A stretch of DNA of 64,000 nucleotides from Callorhinus ursinus (Eukaryota > Chordata > Mammalia > Carnivora > Otariidae), in the NCBI RefSeq assembly GCF_003265705.1, contig NW_020312785.1:19496968-19560967 (forward strand), in the 5' to 3' direction. Below are positions 36,197 through 47,582 of this stretch, in pieces; position 1 is the stretch's first letter, and each line of letters begins with the position of its first letter. Below the pieces are notes generated by a model that saw nothing but the letters and a program-made list of their open reading frames with translations, was not told the DNA's origin and searched no databases. Position numbers and translations under genes: made by a program.

Positions 36197-37080
36197 AAAT
36201 TAAGTTTTTAAAAGTGGGGCTTTTGGGGGGAGAGAGGGCAATACTCGAAAATTAGAAAAATTTTATAATAGCTGAAAATTTGAGTGACTCAATAGTTAAA
36301 AAGCATTTTTATTGTTGGTTTGGTAAGCATATGAAATAACGTTGGAGAGAAAACTATCAGAGGCAACTTAATCTAGTGCAGCAATGACCATGATAAAGAA
36401 TAATGACTAATCCTCCCAAATAAATTGACATTGAGCTCTCTTCCACCTCATTCATTACAAATTTAGAAGAAATCACACAAATTAGTAAAGATTATATAAA
36501 ATGTATGAATATAAAATAAATGCACACATTTTTTCTGGTTAGATGCTATAATATAGCCTCTGTCCTGATTTTAACGGTTTGCATAGGGTTACAAAGAACA
36601 TTTTCTGTATGTATAGGCACTGTAAAAACACTCTATTACTTTGTAATCACATGATAATGTATCTTAGGCATTGACAGAGCCAAAGGCTAGGATTAAATTT
36701 GTTTTCTCTTTAGAATAGTACAAAGCTTTCAAAGGTGATCTATAACAAATGGCTTTGTAAACTTACCTAGAAATTTACCTTACTAACCCAGCTTATTATT
36801 GCTTTAAAAATTTTTGAATGGTAACATTTGGTGGGTGGAATATTTTACTTTCTAGAATTTCCATTACTGAAAATTAAGATTTGAAGGTTCTTCCCAGAAA
36901 CCTTTACATTTCTAAAGACTTCAACTAAAATAATTACTTTTTATTATCTCTTTCTTGCCAACTGTCTAAACTTTCACCTATTTTTCTTCATTGTAGATTT
37001 GACACAGCCACTGCCAAATTAATAAAATGCCTTTTATTATTTGTCCAGAAATATGGACTTCCTAAAGAACAAAAAGAACT
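36197..37080. other. Anonymous sequence
   Basis: AT-rich. No element recognised. Confidence 0.5.
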
Positions 37081-37084
37081 AAAA

Positions 37085-37232
37085 TGTTTTTATGTTAGGG
37101 CAATGAAAATGTTTTAAAATTAGATTATAGTGATGGTTGCACCACTTTGTAAACATACTAAAAACAGTGAATTGTATACTTTAAAAGGGTGGATTTTATG
37201 GTATGTAAATTATATCTCAATAAAACTCTTAG
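37085..37232 (+). mobile_element. L1MB-like 3' terminus
   Basis: Sense end of the L1MB group: aaattagattatagtgatgg, ttgcaccactttgtaaacat, gaattgtatactttaaaagg, then taaattatatctcaataaaa. Confidence 0.85.
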
Positions 37233-37235
37233 AAA

Positions 37236-37755
37236 AATTTTGTTAGGTTTATTTTAAATGCTAAAAGCATTTGCTAAATCTTTGGTGGCACATCTATGAA
37301 GATAGAAAGGAGGTAACCAGAGAAATTGATTTCCCTGTATATATCCCCTCTATTTCCTTTTTTAACTTATTTAGACATTGTACAGTCATTCTGTGATCCT
37401 CTACAAGTAAGGAGTACTTCTTGCAAGCTTGGGAATTTTAGTTAAGATGGGTATCATAGGTAAGTATAACAATAAAATATGGCTGATACCAATGGTTATT
37501 ATACATCTTACTTATTTGTAATACGTTTTCTTGGAAGGTTACATGCTCTACCTTTGTAGGTCTCCAAAAAGAGTTTCTATAACACGTTTAGAGGATGCTT
37601 TAGAAGACATTTCCACACTGAATGTGAAATTGGCTTAAGGACTTTTAAAAAGTCCATAGAATTCTGAATTAAGTAAGATCTCCAATACACAGAGAATCAA
37701 CCTTATTGCAATAATTTGTGATATTTTCTGGTGTGTGTTTAAAAAAAAAAAAGGT
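37236..37755. other. Anonymous sequence
   Basis: No element recognised. Confidence 0.5.
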
Positions 37756-37757
37756 TA

Positions 37758-37944
37758 GGGGCACATGGGTGGCTCAGTCAGTTAAGTATCTGACTCTTGA
37801 TTTTGGCTCAGGTCATGATCTCAGGGTGGTGAGATGAGAGCCTTCTTGGGCTCACACTGAGTATGGAGTCTGCTTAAGATTCTCTCTCTCCCTTTCCATC
37901 TGCCCACCCCCCCCATCATGTGTGTTCTCTCTCCAAAAAAAAAA
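37758..37944 (+). mobile_element. CAN SINE, first of a tandem pair
   Basis: Head ggggcacatgggtggctcag, shortened middle, CT-rich part with a C-run, and an A-run ending at 37944. A second SINE follows almost at once. Confidence 0.92.
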
Positions 37945-37947
37945 GCT

Positions 37948-38160
37948 AGGACTGCCTGGTTGGTTCAGTTAGTTGAGCATCTGCCTCTTGATTTCAGCTC
38001 AGGTCATAATCTCAGGGTCATGGGATCGAGCCCTGGTGGGGCTCCACGCTCAGCACGGAGTTTGCTTGTACCTCTCCCTCTGCTCCTCCCCCTCACCCCC
38101 GCTCACATGCGCTCTCTCTCTTTCTCTCAAATAAATGAATAAATAAAATAATTTTAAAAA
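37948..38160 (+). mobile_element. CAN SINE, second of a tandem pair
   Basis: Head aggactgcctggttggttca, middle with gtggggctccacgctcagca, caaataaatgaataaataaa tail. It begins three to four bases after the A-run of the previous copy in the same orientation, as expected when a SINE inserts at the A-tail of another. Confidence 0.92.
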
Positions 38161-38236
38161 GTCTTTGCAAAAAAAGTCTAATAATGCTAGAATATTTTGC
38201 AAGAGATTTAACATTTAAAACATATTAAAATAAATA

Positions 38237-38426
38237 CTTTTTTTAAGATTTTTAATTTATTTGACAGAGAGAGACACAGCGAGAGAGGGAACACAAGCAG
38301 GGGGAGTGGGAGAGGGAGAAGCAGGTTTCCTGCTGAGAGGGGAGCCCGATGTGGTACTCAATCTCAGCACCCCGGGACCATGACCTGAGCTGAAGGCAGA
38401 TGCCTAAAGACTGAGCCACCTAGGTG
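38237..38426 (-). mobile_element. CAN SINE, slightly 5'-truncated
   Basis: Tail tttttttaagatttttaatt, gacagagagagacacagcga body, and a head that stops at gagccacctaggtg without the usual final cgcccc. No clear target duplication. Confidence 0.9.
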
Positions 38427-38645
38427 TGAAAGATAGATACATTTCTAAAGCAATTTTTTTCTTATTCATACATAATTTAATAAATATTATTACCAGTGTT
38501 ATTGTCTTCTTTCTACAGTGGTCATGACTTTTTTTTTGAAATCAAAGACCAGTCTGTGCTTAAGAGACTTATGGACCCCATAAGGCATTCCAGTTGGCAA
38601 CATGAGATGCTATACATTAAGCCCATCTCAAAGAAGTGAGTTTTT

Positions 38646-38837
38646 TTTTTTAATTTTATTTATTTATTTCAGAGAGGGAGAGAATGAGAGATAGAAAGCA
38701 CGAGAGGGAAGAGGGTCAGAGGGAGAAGCAGACTCCCCGCCAAGCAGGGAGCCCGATGTGGGACTCGATCCCGGGACTCCAGGATCATGACCTGAGCCGA
38801 AGGCAGTAGCTCAACCAACTGAGCCACCCAGGCACCC
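38646..38837 (-). mobile_element. CAN SINE, full length
   Basis: T-run, ttttatttatttatttcaga, agcacgagagggaagagggt body, head ending cccaggcaccc. Perfect 15-bp target duplication aagaagtgagttttt at 38631-38645 and 38838-38852. Confidence 0.96.
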
Positions 38838-38852
38838 AAGAAGTGAGTTTTT

Positions 38853-39740
38853 ATAAACCTTAACTAGGCCAAGGTCTTTCCCACCCTGCAGCTTCTTTAA
38901 TGATTCCCTTCTAGGTTGTTCCTGGTCTCATCACTTCTGTAACCCACATCCCATAAATAGTTAGAGTGCTCTCAGGGGAGCTCTTAGAGTTGTTTTGGAA
39001 TTTGTCTTTGAGAATCCCATTTGGTGATTTCCTGAGTTGTTGCTATGCCAAGTACACATCATCAACAATCAGTATTTGAAAACTTCCATGTGCGTCAAGA
39101 CACTCTAAGAGTCTGAGTACCCTGAACATTGCACAGAGCCATTCACATCCTCCTAAAAACGTGACATTGATGCTAAGTTAGGATTGCATAGATTCTACAA
39201 AACCAAAATGAAGACCACATATTTCCAGTACTAAGCTAGACCTGACACACATAAATGCAACTCTAAAAATTCTGAAGTCAGAGGATAATGAAGAATGTCA
39301 GACAGCAGCAATAATTATCCGAAGACTTGTCACCCGGGGGAATAAGAAAGGAGAAGCTTCTGGACCAGACTGAGTGTAAGCTCGGACTATTCACTCTCTT
39401 TCCAGACTTCTTCACTAGAACATCAGATACAGATCCCCAGATCTTTCTAAATATAACTTCTTTATGCCTTCCTCAGAGAACATTTCTCTTTAAGACATGC
39501 TCATTGCACTAGCAGCTCTCAAACTGAGACGTCAAGAGACTTTCCCTTTTTTTTTTTTTTTTAAAGTAAGGTGATTGAGAAACTTTCTATTACCAGAAGC
39601 ATCATATCCATGAAGAATTCTCTCTTAAAGAATAAGATGTTAGTTTGATCTCATTATTTGGGTGCCTGGAAATAAGGATGGAAAGAAGCAGAGGGAATTT
39701 GCTTCAGAGGCTGTGAATATCATCATAGAATACCTTCATT
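38853..39740. other. Anonymous sequence
   Basis: No element recognised. A T-run lies at 39549-39562. Confidence 0.5.
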
Positions 39741-39754
39741 AAAATGAAATACTC

Positions 39755-39946
39755 GGTGCGCCTGGGTGGCTCAGTCGTTAAGCGTCTACCTTTGGCTCGG
39801 GTCATGATCCCGGGGTCCTGGGATCGAGCCCCACATCGGGCTCCCTGCTCAATGGGGAGCCTGCTTCTCCCTCTCCCACTCCCCCTGCTTGTGTTCCCTC
39901 TCTCGCTGTGTCTCTCTCTGTCAAAATAAATAAATAAAACCTTAAA
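39755..39946 (+). mobile_element. CAN SINE, young full-length copy
   Basis: Close to what I remember as the arctoid consensus: ggtgcgcctgggtggctcag head, B-box-like gggatcgagccc, ctcgctgtgtctctctctgt, then AATAAA units. Perfect 14-bp target duplication aaaatgaaatactc at 39741-39754 and 39947-39960. The low divergence suggests it is recent. Confidence 0.96.
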
Positions 39947-40200
39947 AAAATGAAATACTCATAACCTGAGTTGATAAATTGTGGTATACAGGAATAAAAA
40001 TATTAAACAGTGTAAGTTAAGTGGTTTGCATGATCTCACAATAAGAAAGTGGTCAACAAATGGTAACTGTCATTACTATTAGCAGAAAATGGACGAAGAT
40101 AACTATTTTCTCATTTTGCTTTTACCAATACCTAAATATTTGGGTGTCACCTTTGATGTTTGCTTGATTTCCACCTTTGTAACAAAGAAAATGTAATTTT

Positions 40201-40237
40201 TTTAAAGATTTTATTTATTTATTTGAGAGAGAGAGAG

Positions 40238-40276
<39 letters not shown>

Positions 40277-40412
40277 ATGAGAGGGGGGAGTGTCAGAGGG
40301 AGCAGACTCCCCACCCAGCAGGGAGCCTGACTTGGGACTCGATCCCAGGACTCCAGGATCATGACCCGAGCCGAACGCAGTCGCCCAACCAACTGAGCCA
40401 CCCAGGCGCCCC
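40201..40412 (-). mobile_element. CAN SINE with expanded (GA)n
   Basis: T-run, ttttatttatttatttgaga, then a GA microsatellite at 40223-40274 grown out of the CT-rich part, and a head ending cccaggcgcccc. Perfect 17-bp target duplication aaagaaaatgtaatttt at 40184-40200 and 40413-40429. Confidence 0.96.
40223..40274 (-). repeat. (GA)n microsatellite inside a SINE
   Basis: Nearly pure GA dinucleotides with one aat interruption. Likely length-polymorphic. Confidence 0.93.
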
Positions 40413-41347
40413 AAAGAAAATGTAATTTTAATGAAAAGAAGTTTAAATCTATGGATGGTTAGGAAGAAATTCAGCATTTTGAGCAGGGGACAGAGGTTTT
40501 GGGAACATATAATAAAGACATTTTACCACATGGTGAAATTCCTGCATTGCAGGAAAAGTTTTTGAGATAGAAATAAACATTTTGTAGACTAAACTGTAAA
40601 AATACTGATTATGAGGTAGCTTTTGTGAACAGCCATCTTTAGATCATGAAACTCAAATCTGCTCACAGATATTTTCTCAAACGGAAGATTTCAGTAAATT
40701 ATAACCCTGAATAGTCATAAAACGTATTCATATTTTGGAAGAAGCAGAAATGGTACAAATATCACTACCTCATTTTACAAATCAAGAATACGCTAATGTG
40801 TTTTCTCAGTGAGACATTAAGATATCAAGAGCCACTCTCATGGAAACACAAGCATTTTAGAAAAGCCCAAATCTTGTTCCTAATATTTTATTTCATTTTC
40901 AATTATTTTATTATTTACTTATTTTTAAATTGTAAAAGACGCACAACATAAGATTTACCATCTTAACTACTTTTTAAGCATTTGGTGTTCACATTTTTGT
41001 GCAACCGTTACCGCCATCCATCTCCAGAGCATTTTTCATCTTGCAAGACTAAAACTGTGTACTCATTAAACAGTACCTCCCCATTCGCCCCTCCTCCCTG
41101 GCCCTGGCGACCACCAATCTGCTTTCTGTCTCTATGAATCTGACTACTTTAGGTACCTTATATCATACAATATTTATTCTTGTGTGACTGGTTAATTTCA
41201 CTGAACGTAATGTCTTCATCAGTCCTCCATATTATAGCATGTGTCAGAACGTCCTTTTTAAGGCTGAATAGCGTTCCATTGCATGAACATACCACATCTT
41301 ATCTATCCTTTCCTCTGTCCGTATGCACTCGGGTTGTTTTTACCTTT

Positions 41348-41538
41348 TTTTTTTTTTTTTTAAGATTTATTTATTTGAGAGAGAGAGACAGAGCGACAGA
41401 GAGCACAAGTGGGGAGGAGAGGGAGAAGCGGGCTCCTTGCCAAGAGGGGAGCCCCATGTGGGGCTCAATCTCAGGACCCCAGGATCATGACCTGAGCAGA
41501 AGGTAGACACTTAACTGACTGAGCCACACAGGCGCCCC
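41348..41538 (-). mobile_element. CAN SINE inside old L1
   Basis: T-run, agatttatttatttgagaga, body with gcacaagtggggaggagagg, head ending caggcgcccc. Target duplication tgtttttacctttt (41334-41347) against tgttttgacctttt (41539-41552). Confidence 0.94.
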
Positions 41539-41815
41539 TGTTTTGACCTTTTGGCTGTTGTGAATAATGCTGCTATAAATACGGGTATACAAATAACTGT
41601 TTGAGTCTTTGCTTTCACTTCTTTTGGGTATATACCAAGAAATGGAATTCTGGAGCAATGGCAATTCTATGTTTACTTTTTTTTTAAGGAACCACCAAAC
41701 TATTTTCCATAGTGGCTGCATCATTTTACATTCCCACCAGTAGTGCACAAGGCTTCTAGTTTTCCCACATTCTCACTAACATTTGTTAACTTCTGTTTTT
41801 TAAAAATAGTATCTT

Positions 41816-41963
41816 GGGGCACCTGGGTAGCTCAGTCAGTTGAGTGTACAACTCTTGATCTCGGCTCAGATCTTGATCTCATGATCATGAGTTCAAGCCC
41901 TGCATTGGGCTCTGTGCGGGGCGTGGAGTCTACTTGAAAAAAAAAAGAAAGAGGAAAAAAAAA
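41816..41963 (+). mobile_element. Short CAN SINE lacking the CT-rich region
   Basis: Head ggggcacctgggtagctcag and middle up to gtggagtctacttg, then directly into an A-rich tail (with ag interruptions). The CT-rich tract and AATAAA are missing, so this is a 3'-shortened variant. It lies in the L1 at 40910-42310. No clear target duplication. Confidence 0.88.
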
Positions 41964-42310
41964 GTGTTAGCTGGTGTGAGTGAAGTGGTATCTCATTGTG
42001 GCTTTTATTTACATTTCCCTGCTAATTAGCGATGTTGGGCATCTTTTCATGTGATTATTGGCAATCTGTATATCTTCTAATGTTGATTCAAGTTCTTTGC
42101 CGATTTTTTAATCAGGTTATTTTGTTGGTGTTGAGTTTTCTTTACATATTCTGGATGTTAACCCCTGATCAGGTAGATATGTGATTTGCAGATATTTTCT
42201 CCCATTCTGAGGTTGCTTCCTCACTCTGCTGATAGTGTCCCTTAATGCACAAAAGTTTTTAATGTTGATGCAACCCAATTCATCGATTTTTTCTTTTGTT
42301 GCTCTAATAT

Positions 42311-43525
42311 TTTAACAAAATGGCATCCAGTTGAATTGGCCAACGTCAGGGTCGTTTATACTCAGGATAGAGTGTTCCATATAGACTAGGCGAAATTGAG
42401 CATATTTTGATTGGGCATTCTGTTATCCACACATTCTGCAGGATTGGTACCCAGTTTCAAGTGAGTCCAGGCAGTTGTTTCTTATTTTTGTCATTTTTTT
42501 CTTTTGCTTTCTATTTCATTTAAAAATCTTAATTTAGGTCAAGAAACACCAATTCTGAAACAGACTTTTTTAGTCACATCGTAGTTCTTGGAATTACTGG
42601 ATATGAATGTCCAGAAATTCACTTCTGAGGCTGGACACTGTTCAGATTCCTTTGTTCTGTTGTTACTTCAGTTTCTAGTCATGTGCTGTTTAAATACAGA
42701 AGAGACTCTGAAATGTCCTGGAACTCTACCCTGCCCGAAGGAGTCCAGCATTTTAGGAAAAGAGTACATTTCAAAGATCTCATTATCGCTTGGGTCCATT
42801 GCATAGTGCTTTAATTACACACAGATAAGGAAGTTCCTACATTTAATCAAATACCTGGTCCAAAGGAAAAATTGTAAAGCTTCCTCATTTCTCATGTAGG
42901 TGTGTGCGCATGCACGCATGTGCTTGTGTGCGCACACACAGTAAGGAGAGTAGAAATAATCCAGTGCTTTTAGCTAACAGGGTATCTGTAGATATTGACC
43001 AAAGTGGTAGATTTTAAGAATGCATTAAAACAAGCAAAATCATACGTTGTCTGATTTTCTACTTGGGTGGGTTCTTTCTAAGGCCTTTAACATTTAAAAT
43101 GCCTAATTTTTGACATTGTCTAAATCAGAGTTAAGGCTGTGAGTAGGTTCCAAATGCTCTCACATTACATGTAGGAGTTTTAAAAATGTATATTTTCTGG
43201 AAGATTCAATATAAGAAAGAGAAAAATAGCTTGTTTACAAGTTGGCTGAGTACTAGTTGGTAGGATTTGAGGATTTCTAGGTAGGATATCCAGTAAAAAA
43301 AAAAAAATACAGAGATATTTACTTATCATTTGTTACTTAAACAAATTCTTTTCTTATATATCCAGTTGTTTGGGTTTTCCAACACCCCCTGCTGAAAGCT
43401 AAAGTTCAAAGAGTTGATATCATTATCAGTTGAAGCAAGCCAGAAGCCAGCCGTGGGTTCTTTTGGAAAAATAGAGGATGTGGAGGTCAAAAAGTCCTAA
43501 GATGGAAAAGAGACATGTTAAAACA
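42311..43525. other. Anonymous sequence with a Z-DNA-prone run
   Basis: No repeat family recognised. An alternating purine-pyrimidine run lies at 42899-42940. Confidence 0.5.
42899..42940. repeat. Alternating GT/GC/CA tract
   Basis: Almost strictly alternating purine-pyrimidine sequence (gtgtgtgcgcatgcacgcat and onward). It contains the perfect 14-bp palindrome tgtgtgcgcacaca at 42925-42938. Such tracts favour left-handed DNA in vitro; no role is shown here. Confidence 0.85.
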
Positions 43526-43529
43526 GGCC

Positions 43530-43790
43530 GTGGATTTGCACCTCACACAACGGAGAATTCAAATGAATTAGAGTTAACATTAAAAAAAAAAAAAAAAACT
43601 GTAGCATAAGAAAGTTTCAATAATTATTTTTCTAACGTAAAAAGAAGAAAGAAATTACTACCAAATAATCATTATTCAAAAGATAACATGTCAAATTATA
43701 AGACATACTGGGAAGACAGTCACTAATCACCTCAGACAAGAGAGCTGATGTTTTTTACATTGATTTTTAAAAACCCAAGACCTGAGATTT
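43530..43790 (+). mobile_element. Old L1 ORF2 fragment
   Basis: Sense L1M ORF2 pieces: ggatttgcacctcacacaac, gaattcaaatgaattagagt, then (after an A-run) caaattataagacatactgg and cctcagacaagagagctgat. Heavily decayed. Confidence 0.5.
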
Positions 43791-43794
43791 TAAA

Positions 43795-45027
43795 AATAGC
43801 AAATTTACTGCAGAATATAAGAATACCTCAGTCCTTGACCAACTGACTTAATCACTGGAACAAATGTACAATTGCAAAATAATAATCTTGTGTTGACAAT
43901 AAGTGATTTAAAAAACAAACATGTAATGTAAGAGACCCTAGTTCATGCATGGGGTCATACCATTTTCCCAGTCAGGATAAGCACTTGGATCAGAGGTGGT
44001 TCTAAACAGAGTGCCTGCTCATCATTGAGCTATTTCTCAAAGGCCATTAGGACTGATAAAGTAAACAAAGGGTGATTAATGGTGTCACGGATGCTTCACT
44101 ACTGGGACAATATAAACACTTAGCTTTCCTGAAGACTTCACACATGAAATTTTCATTGGGAACGTGTCTCTATATGCCTGCATTATTCCGTGTAAATTGA
44201 GAGACAATTCTCAGGGGTTGACTTATATTGTATGGTGAAAGAAAGCACTTATTTTGTTTTCCTTTTTTTATCTAGTCTCTTTCCCAATAACCTGTTAAAA
44301 CAAACACGGAGAGTTAACAAAATATATGTGTGTACACTTTTTTAACCTCTCCATTAACCTCATTATAGCTTCTTTCCTGCCTCAACTCCACAAACGCTGT
44401 TGTCCTAGCAACAGACCACCATGTCAGTTTTCTCTATATTATCTAAATTGCATATTGTCGGCTCACCAGCTATTATCTCTTACTCTAGTTATGTCTAAGT
44501 TAATTAACTCCGTTCTTGTTCTCTAAGGAAATAAATCTCAATTACTCTCTTCTTCTGTTGTCTTAGCCATAATTTTAATCTTACAGGAAAAGGAAACTAT
44601 AGTTTGGAACTATATATATTTTTCTCATAAATAAGCACAAATTGGAATTTACTTTCGACCACAGTATCTTAGACTGAGGTCAGCAAATGGTATCTTAAGG
44701 CTCCCCGACTGCTTCCAACAAATTCTGCATCATGAAGGTTCCCACCTCATGATGAAACATCCAGTCATATCACTGCCCGTGTCTGCAATGGGATATGAGA
44801 GCATGTTTGTGCAAAGCAGAAGCTACATCACTGTGCAGTGAAGGTTTCACCGTACTTGAAATAGACAAGACTTGAGTCCATCAGAACATCTGCACCATGT
44901 TCTCATGGCAAATAGTTGCTTTACGCAAATGTTTCTAATACTGACTTGCAGTAATTCAGCAACAGTAAGTGCGCATTAAATGTGCAATGAAGAAATTTGC
45001 TGCCTTCAATTTTAGCAACCAGTAAGA
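43795..45027. other. Anonymous sequence
   Basis: No element recognised up to the Tigger1 boundary. Confidence 0.5.
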
Positions 45028-45436
45028 TACAGGCTTACCTCATGTCATCGCATTTTGCTTTATTGTGCTTTGCAGATATTGAGATCTTTACCACTTGAAG
45101 GTTTGTGGCAATGCTGTCAAGTTAGCCTATTAGCACTACCTTTCCAGCAGCATGTGCTTACTTTGTGTCTCTGTGTCCCATTTTGGTTACTCTCACAATA
45201 TTTCAAACTTTTTCATTATTATTACGTTTGTCACAGTGATCTGTGATCTCTGATGTTACTATTGTAATTGTTTTGTGGCACCACGACCCTTGCCCATTTA
45301 AGTGGGTGAACTTAATTGTTGTGTGTGTTCTGACTGCTTCACCTATTAGCCATCCCCCCATCTCTTTCCTTCTCCTCAGGCTTCCTTATTCCCTGAGACA
45401 CAACAATATTGAAATTAGGCCAATTAATAACCCTAT

Positions 45437-47378
45437 AAGGGCCCCTAAGTGTTCAAGGGAATGGAAGAGACACTCATCTCTCATTGTAAGTCAAAAACTA
45501 GAAGCAATTAAGTTTACTCAATAAAAGTTGAGCTAGATCAAAAGCTCAGCCATTTGTACCAAACAGGCAGTTTGTGAACACAAAGAAGCTCTCGAAGGAA
45601 ATGAACAGTGCTACTTCAGTGAAGACACACATGTTAAAAAAGTGAAACAGCCTCATTGCTGTTATGGAGAAAGTATTAGTGGTCTAGAGAAAAGAACACA
45701 CCAGCCACAACATTTCCCTAAGCCAAAGCCTCATCCAGAGTAAGGCCCTAACTCTCCTCAATTCCATAATGGCTGAGAGAGGAAGCTGCAGAAGAAACTG
45801 GAAGCCAGGGGAGGTTGGTTCATGAGGTTTAAGGAAAGAAGTCGTCTCCATAACAAAAGTGCCAGGTGAAGTGGCAGGTGCTGATTAGAAGGTGCAGCAA
45901 GCCATCCAGAACATCTAGCTAAGACACTTAACGAAGGTGGTTATGCTAAATAACAGATTTTCAGTGCAGACGAAACAGCTTTCTATTGGAAGAAGATGCT
46001 ATCTAGGACTTTCATATATAGAGAGGAAAAGCTTCAAAGCTTCAAAGGACAGACTGACTCTCTTGTTAGGGGCTAATGCAGCTGGTGCCTTGCAGTTGAA
46101 GCCAATGCTCATTTATCATTCTGAAAATCCTAGGGCCCTTAAAAATTATGCTAAATCTACTCTGTGCTTTATAGATGAAACGACAAAGGCTGGATGACAG
46201 CATATCTGTTTACAAAATGGTTTACTGAATATTTTAAGCCCACTGTTGAGACCTACTGCTCAGAATAAAAGATTATTTTTAAAATATTACTGCTCATTGA
46301 CAATGTACCTTGTAACCCAAGAGCTCTGAGGGAGGTGGACAATGAGATGAACATTTTCATGCCTGTTGACACAGTATCCATTCCGCAGTCTATGGATCAA
46401 GGTGTAATTTTGATTTTTAAGTCTTATTATTGAAGAAATACATTTCATAAGTTGCCATAGTGATTACTCTGATGAATCTGGGCCAAGCAAATTGAAAATT
46501 TCTGGAAAGGATTCACCATTTAGATGCCATAAAGAATGCTTATGATCTATGGGATGTCAAAATAGCAACATGAACAGGAGTTTGGAAGAAGTTGATTTCA
46601 ATCCTAATAGATGACTTCGAGGGAGTCAAGACTTGAGTGGCGGAAGTAACTGCAGATGTTGTGGAAATAGCAAGAGACCTAGGATTAGAAGTGGAGTCTG
46701 AAGATAGGACTGAATTGCTGTAATCCCATGATAAAACTCGAATGGATGAGTTGTTGCTTCTTATGGATGAGCAAAGAAATTGATTTCTTGAGGGGAGCCT
46801 GGGTGGCTCGGTTGTTAAGTGGCTGCCTTCGGCTCAGGTCATGATCCCAGGGTCCTGGGATTGAGCCCCGCATCGGGCTCCTTGCTTGGTGGGAAGCCTG
46901 CTTCTCCCTCTCCGACTCCCCCTGCTTGGGTTCCCTCTCTCACCGTGTTTCTCTCTGTCAAATAAATAAATAGAACCTAAAAAAAAAAAAAAAAAAAAAA
47001 AGTGATTTCTTGAGATGGAGTCTACTCCTGGTGAAGATCCTGTAAAGATTATTGAAATGACAACAAAAGATTTAGAATTTTACAGAAACTTAGTTGATAA
47101 CGCAGTGACAGATTTTGAGAGGATTAATTCCAATTTTCAAGAGGGTCTACTGTGGGTAAAATGCTATCAAATAGCATCACAGGCTATTGGGAAATCCTTT
47201 GTGAAAGGAAGAGTCAATCAATGTGGCAAACTTCACTGTTGTCTTATTTTAAGAAATTGTCACAGCCACCCCAGCCTTCAGCAACCACCACCCTGATCAG
47301 TCAGCAGCCCTCAACATCGAGGCAAGACCCTCCACAGTAAAAAGATTATGACTCACTGGAAGCTCAGATGATGGTTAG
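45437..47378 (+). pseudogene. Tigger1 (pogo-class) transposase pseudogene
   Basis: Transposase of a pogo/Tc1-mariner element, which would bind the inverted ends by an N-terminal CENP-B-like helix-turn-helix domain and cut with a DDE/D core. Here the expected start codon has become AGG near 45437. The reading frame is broken repeatedly: the first catalytic-Asp region (SADETAFYW) lies near 45960-45985 in a different frame from the longest downstream frame. A SINE splits it at 46793-47002. The longest remaining frames are 45943-46197 and the C-terminal 47015-47296 (begins MESTPGEDP). Non-functional. Confidence 0.93.
46793..47002 (+). mobile_element. CAN SINE inside the Tigger1 transposase
   Basis: Head gggagcctgggtggctcgg, ctgtcaaataaataaatagaa tail and a long A-run. 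Perfect 12-bp target duplication tgatttcttgag at 46781-46792 and 47003-47014. Its removal restores the colinear Tigger1 consensus order. Confidence 0.97.
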
Positions 47379-47582
47379 AATTTTTAGCAGCAAAATATTT
47401 TTTAATTAAGGTATGTACATATTCTAGATACACATTGATTAATAGAATACAGTAGAGTATAAACATAACTGGGAAACAGTTAGGCTCTGGGAAACAAAAA
47501 AATTCATTTGACTTGCTTTATTGTGATACTTTGTTGTGATGGTGTGGATCCAAATCTGCAATATCTCTGACATATGTCTGTA

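Larger units (their letters stand above)
40910..42310 (-). mobile_element. Old L1 (L1M) 3' UTR and ORF2 end, broken by two SINEs
   Basis: Antisense L1: aagatttaccatcttaacta, ccctggcgaccaccaatctg, ctgaatagcgttccattgca in the first block. Second block: gttgtgaataatgctgctat, tatataccaagaaatggaat and ttcccaccagtagtgcacaa. Third block: agtggtatctcattgtggct, aacccctgatcaggtagata and caattcatcgattttttctt. Order and orientation are continuous once the SINEs at 41348 and 41816 are removed. Confidence 0.88.
45030..47580 (+). mobile_element. Tigger1 DNA transposon, nearly full length
   Basis: Begins caggcttacctcatgtcatc and ends tctctgacatatgtctg, the degraded inverted ends of Tigger1. It is flanked by the TA target duplication (45028-45029 and 47581-47582). 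Internal landmarks run in consensus order: gctttgcagatattgagatc, gagacacaacaatattgaaa, the transposase region, and taaggtatgtacatattcta near the end. After removing the inserted SINE it is about 2.33 kb, close to the family length of about 2.4 kb. It is an ancient pogo-like element and cannot transpose by itself. Confidence 0.95.

Noticed and set aside
45937..47340. Possible domesticated Tigger-derived gene
   Set aside because: Start codon lost, several frameshifts, and a SINE inside the coding region; no long frame survives.
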